From positions 1 to 18,096 of the forward strand of contig JBLNCE010000041.1 of the NCBI GenBank assembly GCA_050260415.1: DNA of 18,096 bases, given 5' to 3'. The notes under the pieces are model-generated. The model was given only the letters and a program-made list of their open reading frames with translations, made no database searches and was not told the origin of the DNA. Origin of the DNA: JBLNCE01 sp050260415 (GTDB lineage: Bacteria; Bacillota; UBA4882; JAAYXC01). The translations under genes were made by a program, and so were the position numbers. Within the stretch, counting starts at the first letter, position 1; each line of letters opens with the position of its first letter. Shown here piece after piece: positions 14,642 through 18,096 of the stretch.

Positions 14642-14669
14642 GGACTGGCAGTGCCGGTCCTTTTCTTTT
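14642..14669 (+). terminator. Intrinsic terminator after secG
   Basis: The stem GGACTGGC pairs with GCCGGTCC (one T-G wobble) around a 3-base loop, followed by TTTTCTTTT. It isolates secG from secA. Confidence 0.8.
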
Positions 14670-14720
14670 GGAGAAAACGTATGGCGGAAGGCACGGGACG
14701 TTCAATCGTCAGGGTCTTCG

Positions 14721-14749
14721 TTCAAGAGATGGATCCGTTATGGTATAAT
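14721..14749 (+). promoter_or_regulatory. Extended -10 SigA promoter for secA
   Basis: A perfect TATAAT at 14744-14749 preceded by TGG gives an extended -10. At 17 bases upstream there is only a weak -35 (TTCAAG). The predicted start is near 14756, about 42 bases before the secA ATG. Confidence 0.75.
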
Positions 14750-14797
14750 AGTTGCGGTGTGTCTGCCAATTGCCCGCTTCGGAGAGGGGTGCAATCG

Positions 14798-17749
14798 ATG
14801 TTCAATGCGCTGAAGAATCTATGGGATACGAACCAGCGTGAAATCAAACGCCTGTCGGCCAAGGTCGAGGCGATAAACGCCCTTGAGCCGGAGTACGAGA
14901 GATTGACCGAGGCCGAACTCCGGGCCAAGACGGATCAGTTCCGCCAGCGTCTGGCCGCCGGTGAGACGCTGGACGATCTGCTGCCCGAGGCGTTCGCGGC
15001 CGTGCGCGAAGCGGCCAAGCGCACACTGGGGCAACGCCATTTCGACGTGCAGTTAATCGGCGGCATCGCTCTGCACGAAGGCAAGATCTCCGAGATGAAG
15101 ACGGGCGAGGGCAAGACGCTTGTCGCCACTTTGCCTGCCTATCTCAACGCCCTGACCGGGCGCGGCGTGCACGTGGTGACGGTCAACGACTATCTGGCCA
15201 AGCGGGATAGCGAATGGATGGGCGTCATCCACCGCTATCTAGGTCTCAAAGTGGGCGTTATCCTCCATCACCTCGACGCGGCGCAGAGGCGGGAGGCCTA
15301 CGGCGCCGACATTACCTACGGCACGAACAACGAGTTCGGCTTCGATTATCTGCGCGACAACATGGCTATCCGTCCCGAGGAAATGGTGCAGCGCGAACTG
15401 AATTACGCCATCGTCGATGAGGTCGACTCGATCCTGATCGATGAAGCGCGGACGCCGCTCATCATCTCCGGCCCCGTGGAACGGGACGACGCAAGTATGT
15501 ACGACGAACTCAAGCCCCTGGTGGTACGTCTTCGCCAGAGCCAGAGCCGCCTAATCAGGAGCATTATCGATGAGGCCGTCAAACGTCTTCAGCAAGATCA
15601 AAACGACGAGGAAGCCATCGAGAAGCTCCTGCTCGTCAAGCGCGGCGATCCCAAAAACCCGCGCTTGCTGGAACTTATTGCGCAGAAGCCGGTCTTGAAG
15701 AGCCGGATCGACCGTCTCGAGGCCAGGTTGCACGTGGAAAAAGCCCTGCCCCAACTGGATGGGGAGCTATACTGCGTTATCGATGAGCGCTCAAACGCCG
15801 TGGAACTGACGGAGAAAGGCCTCGATCACCTGGGCCAGGGACGGCCGGACGACTTTGTGGTGCCGGAACTGGAGGTGGAATTGCAGGAGATCGAGAGCAA
15901 CGAAAGCATGACGGCGGCGGAAAAGCTCCAAGCAAAAGAAGCGCTGGATCTGCGCTACCGTCAGACCTCGGAACGGATCCATACCATTCATCAGTTGGTC
16001 AAAGCATACTGGCTCTTTGAACAAGACGTGAACTACGTCGTCAAGGACGGCCAGATCCTGATCGTGGATGAGTTCACCGGCCGCTTGATGCCCGGCCGCC
16101 GCTGGAGCGATGGATTGCACGAGGCCATCGAGGCCAAAGAGGGTGTCAAGGTCTCCGAGCAGAACCAGACGCTGGCGACCATCACCTTTCAGAACTATTT
16201 CCGTATGTACGCCAAACTGGCGGGTATGACGGGCACGGCCGAGACCGAGGCGGCGGAGTTCAAGAAGATTTATAATCTGGATGTCGTGGTGATCCCCACG
16301 AATCTGCCCATGATTCGCCAGGATTACCCGGATGTAATCTTCCGTACGCAACTGCACAAATTCCGGGCCGTGGTGGAAGAGATCAAGGAATGCCACCGCC
16401 GGGGCCAGCCCGTCCTGGTGGGCACCATCACGATTGAGACGTCCGAACGCATCTCCAAGATGCTCAAGACGGAACAAGTCCCGCACCAGGTCTTGAACGC
16501 CAAGTACCACGAGAAGGAAGCCGAGATCGTCGCCCAGGCGGGCCGTCTAGGCGCCGTGACCATTGCCACCAATATGGCCGGCCGCGGTACGGATATCATG
16601 CTCGGCGGCAACCCCGACTTCCTTGCCCGGGCCGCCTTGCGCGCGGAGGGCATCGATCCGGCGACAGCCACGCGCGAGCAGTATGAAGCAGCCCGCCGCA
16701 AAGCCGAGTCGGTCACCGCCGCCGAGCACGAGCGGGTCGTGGCCCTGGGCGGGCTGCATATCATCGGCACCGAACGCCATGAAAGCCGGCGCATCGACAA
16801 CCAGTTGCGCGGGCGCGCCGGCCGCCAAGGCGACCCGGGCTCCTCCAGGTTTTACGTCTCGCTCGAGGACGACCTCATGCGGCTCTTCGCCGGCGGCGAG
16901 ATGATCTCCAATCTCATGCAGCGGCTCGGTTGGGCGGAGGACATGCCCATCGATCACCCGCGCATCTCCAAATCGATCGAGAGCGCCCAGCGCAAGGTGG
17001 AGGCGCGGAACTTTGACCTGCGCAAGAACGTGCTGGAATATGACGATGTCCTCAACAAGCAAAGGGAGATCATCTACGGCCAGCGCCGCCAGTTGCTGGC
17101 GGGAGAGAACATCCGCGACCGCGTCGTGCAAATGTTCGAAGAGGTCATCGACCGCATCGTAGCCTCCCATGTGCCCGAAAAGGCTCCGTCCGACGAGTGG
17201 GATCTCGAGGGCCTGTTGCATGAGGGGCGCATGATCTGCTTCCCCTGGGGTCTCTCGGTGGAGTCCCTCTCCGGGCTGGGCCGGGATACCTTGCGCAGCG
17301 AGCTCAAGCGGTGGGTCCTCGCCGCCTATGACGACAAAGAGAAACAGATCGGCGCCGAGCAACTGCGGGAGATCGAACGGATCGTCATGCTTCAGACAAT
17401 CGACCGCAAATGGATGGATCACCTGCAGGACATGGACGATCTGCGCGAGGGCATCGGGCTCCGCGCGTACGGGCAGCATGACCCCTTGATCGCGTACAAG
17501 TTCGAGGCCTTTAAGATGTTCAAAGAGATGACGGACGAGACCCAGGTGGAGGTCGTCCGATTCCTGGCGCACCTGCAGTTGCAGCGGGAGGACGTGCCCC
17601 GCCAGCGCAGGCCGCGGAGCATGATGACCAACCGCGACGAGGACGGCGTGGTGGCCCAGCGCAAAGTGGACAGGAAGGTCGGGCGCAACGACCCCTGTCC
17701 CTGCGGCAGCGGGAAGAAGTACAAGAAGTGCTGCGGAGCGAATGCGTGA
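14798..17749 (+). CDS. secA: Preprotein translocase ATPase SecA, with insertion
   Basis: A 983-aa motor ATPase that drives preproteins through SecYEG. Walker A MKTGEGKT spans 100-107 and DEVDSILIDEAR is at 207-218. The preprotein cross-linking region holds an extra segment of roughly 100 residues after SGPVERDD (about 227-400) absent from the 841-aa Bacillus SecA; it contains LEVELQEIESNESMTAAEKLQ. Next come TGRLMPGRR, ATITFQNYFRMYAKLAGMTG, TIATNMAGRGTDIMLGG with a second short insertion (about residues 607-650), then GTERHESRRIDNQLRGRAGR. The C-terminus has the zinc and SecB-binding motif NDPCPCGSGKKYKKCC. The ATG has AGGGG eight bases upstream; longer in-frame starts would run through the secG terminator. 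It is followed by prfB, the order common in Bacillota. Confidence 0.98.
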   Translation: MFNALKNLWDTNQREIKRLSAKVEAINALEPEYERLTEAELRAKTDQFRQRLAAGETLDDLLPEAFAAVREAAKRTLGQRHFDVQLIGGIALHEGKISEMKTGEGKTLVATLPAYLNALTGRGVHVVTVNDYLAKRDSEWMGVIHRYLGLKVGVILHHLDAAQRREAYGADITYGTNNEFGFDYLRDNMAIRPEEMVQRELNYAIVDEVDSILIDEARTPLIISGPVERDDASMYDELKPLVVRLRQSQSRLIRSIIDEAVKRLQQDQNDEEAIEKLLLVKRGDPKNPRLLELIAQKPVLKSRIDRLEARLHVEKALPQLDGELYCVIDERSNAVELTEKGLDHLGQGRPDDFVVPELEVELQEIESNESMTAAEKLQAKEALDLRYRQTSERIHTIHQLVKAYWLFEQDVNYVVKDGQILIVDEFTGRLMPGRRWSDGLHEAIEAKEGVKVSEQNQTLATITFQNYFRMYAKLAGMTGTAETEAAEFKKIYNLDVVVIPTNLPMIRQDYPDVIFRTQLHKFRAVVEEIKECHRRGQPVLVGTITIETSERISKMLKTEQVPHQVLNAKYHEKEAEIVAQAGRLGAVTIATNMAGRGTDIMLGGNPDFLARAALRAEGIDPATATREQYEAARRKAESVTAAEHERVVALGGLHIIGTERHESRRIDNQLRGRAGRQGDPGSSRFYVSLEDDLMRLFAGGEMISNLMQRLGWAEDMPIDHPRISKSIESAQRKVEARNFDLRKNVLEYDDVLNKQREIIYGQRRQLLAGENIRDRVVQMFEEVIDRIVASHVPEKAPSDEWDLEGLLHEGRMICFPWGLSVESLSGLGRDTLRSELKRWVLAAYDDKEKQIGAEQLREIERIVMLQTIDRKWMDHLQDMDDLREGIGLRAYGQHDPLIAYKFEAFKMFKEMTDETQVEVVRFLAHLQLQREDVPRQRRPRSMMTNRDEDGVVAQRKVDRKVGRNDPCPCGSGKKYKKCCGANA

Positions 17750-17772
17750 CGGGGTAGGTTAGAATGAATGGG

Positions 17773-17871
17773 TGAACGGGTGAAGGGGTGTAGGGGTGAC
17801 AACGAGGGAAAATGAACGGGTGAAGGGGTGTAGGGGTGACAACGAGGGAAAGTGAACGGGTGCAGGGTGAC
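17773..17871 (+). repeat. 40-bp direct tandem repeat, G-rich
   Basis: Two nearly identical 40-base units (17773-17812, 17813-17852) begin TGAACGGGTGAAGGGGTGTA and end with GACAACGAGGGAAA plus one variable base. A partial third copy runs to 17871. Runs of three or four G separated by 4-5 bases fit the G-quadruplex pattern. It lies in the secA-prfB spacer just after the secA stop. Confidence 0.9.
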
Positions 17872-17910
17872 TCGCCCGTGCAAATCTGCTCTCTATTGAC
17901 AGGCAAAGAT

Positions 17911-17955
17911 TTCACCCGCTCACCCCTTCACCCCCTCACCCCCTCACCCCTCGCC
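17911..17955 (+). repeat. C-rich CACCCC(C/T)T repeat, inverted partner of the G-rich repeat
   Basis: Several 7-8-base CACCCC-type units in a row. The 13-mer CACCCCTTCACCC at 17921-17933 is the exact reverse complement of GGGTGAAGGGGTG at 17778-17790 and 17818-17830. A transcript could fold the two blocks together. The block ends six bases before the prfB SD. Confidence 0.85.
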
Positions 17956-17975
17956 TAAAACAGGAGGGAACTTAA

Positions 17976-18096
17976 ATGCCGGAGGTTGCTGAACTGCGCG
18001 CGACCCTGACGGAACTCTCGAGCCGGATGGGCAAGATCAGGGAGTATCTTTGACCTGGATACCAAGGCCGCCCGCCTGCGCCAGCTGGAGGAGGAA
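17976..18096 (+). CDS. prfB: Peptide chain release factor 2, 5' part, with programmed +1 frameshift
   Basis: Only the start of the gene is in the window. AGGAGG lies eight bases before the ATG. The first 25 codons give MPEVAELRATL...GKIREYL and end at an in-frame TGA (18051-18053). After a +1 shift, reading resumes at 18052 as DLDTKAARLRQLEEE, the conserved RF2 N-terminus, to the window edge. RF2 recognises UGA and UAA, so the internal UGA makes it autoregulatory: low RF2 favours frameshifting. The broken frame is therefore normal for this gene and is not a pseudogene. The position after secA is typical of Bacillota. Confidence 0.95.
18039..18054 (+). promoter_or_regulatory. prfB programmed frameshift site
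   Basis: The internal SD-like AGGGAG, three bases (TAT), then CTT TGA C. Spacing and slippery codon match the classic RF2 frameshift site (AGGGGGTATCTTTGAC in E. coli), with one G-to-A change in the stimulator. Confidence 0.95.

Noticed and set aside
14651..14797. A 49-codon N-terminal extension of secA
   Set aside because: It would start inside the secG terminator and run across the secA promoter; the SD-supported ATG at 14798 gives the conserved SecA N-terminus.
16547..17572. A 341-codon reverse frame opposite secA, and similar frames opposite lon (12439-13359) and the ATPase (6167-7333)
   Set aside because: All lie antisense to strongly conserved proteins, have no recognisable domains or RBS, and reflect GC-rich third positions.
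17896..17924. TTGACA at 17896-17901 as a prfB promoter
   Set aside because: A perfect -35, but no -10-like sequence lies 16-18 bases downstream; the region there is the C-rich repeat.
17761..17955. CRISPR array in the secA-prfB spacer
   Set aside because: Repeats are contiguous 40-mers and 7-8-mers without unique spacers, and no cas gene is nearby.
17976..18053. prfB as a truncated 25-codon pseudogene
   Set aside because: The stop lies exactly at the conserved CTT TGA C frameshift site with its SD-like stimulator, and the RF2 sequence continues in the +1 frame.

Overview
The window reads as chromosome from a GC-rich, endospore-forming member of the Bacillota (Firmicutes), most likely a clostridial or related thermophile-type lineage. 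The basis is gene content and order: a DUF2953 gene coupled to a GerW/YtfJ spore gene, then lonB-lonA, secG, secA and prfB, plus RqcH and a long-form HisG. Genus cannot be set from the sequence alone. Start codons are mixed: ATG, with TTG starts behind strong Shine-Dalgarno (SD) sites for the Ca2+-ATPase, lon and secG.

Layout. Reverse strand, positions 207-4657: rqcH (ribosome quality control), hisG (histidine pathway), a decayed DJ-1/PfpI pseudogene, about 250 bases of unassigned structured-looking sequence, a terminator, and rsgA (30S assembly GTPase). A good SigA-type promoter sits upstream of rqcH. Forward strand, 4878-18096: a 32-aa membrane peptide next to a TPR gene, a terminator, a type IIA/IIB-like P-type Ca2+-ATPase, DUF2953 (ytfI-like), gerW/ytfJ, a terminator, lonB, a terminator, lonA, secG, a terminator, secA, a repeat-rich spacer, and the start of prfB with its programmed frameshift. 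The right edge cuts prfB.

How the genes work together. rqcH and rsgA belong to ribosome maintenance; secG and secA to Sec export; lonA and lonB to ATP-dependent proteolysis. The DUF2953-gerW-lonB block resembles a forespore gene set. Promoter-like sequences upstream of DUF2953 and of lonB fit the SigF/SigG pattern (GNATR, 17 bases, CATNNTA), whereas secG and secA have extended -10 SigA promoters.

Most of the window is conserved housekeeping sequence and I do not see a clear new system. The items most worth checking are the G-rich tandem repeats with a C-rich inverted partner between secA and prfB, the terminator directly upstream of the rsgA ribosome-binding site (RBS), the microprotein-TPR pair, and the odd sequence between rsgA and the pseudogene.
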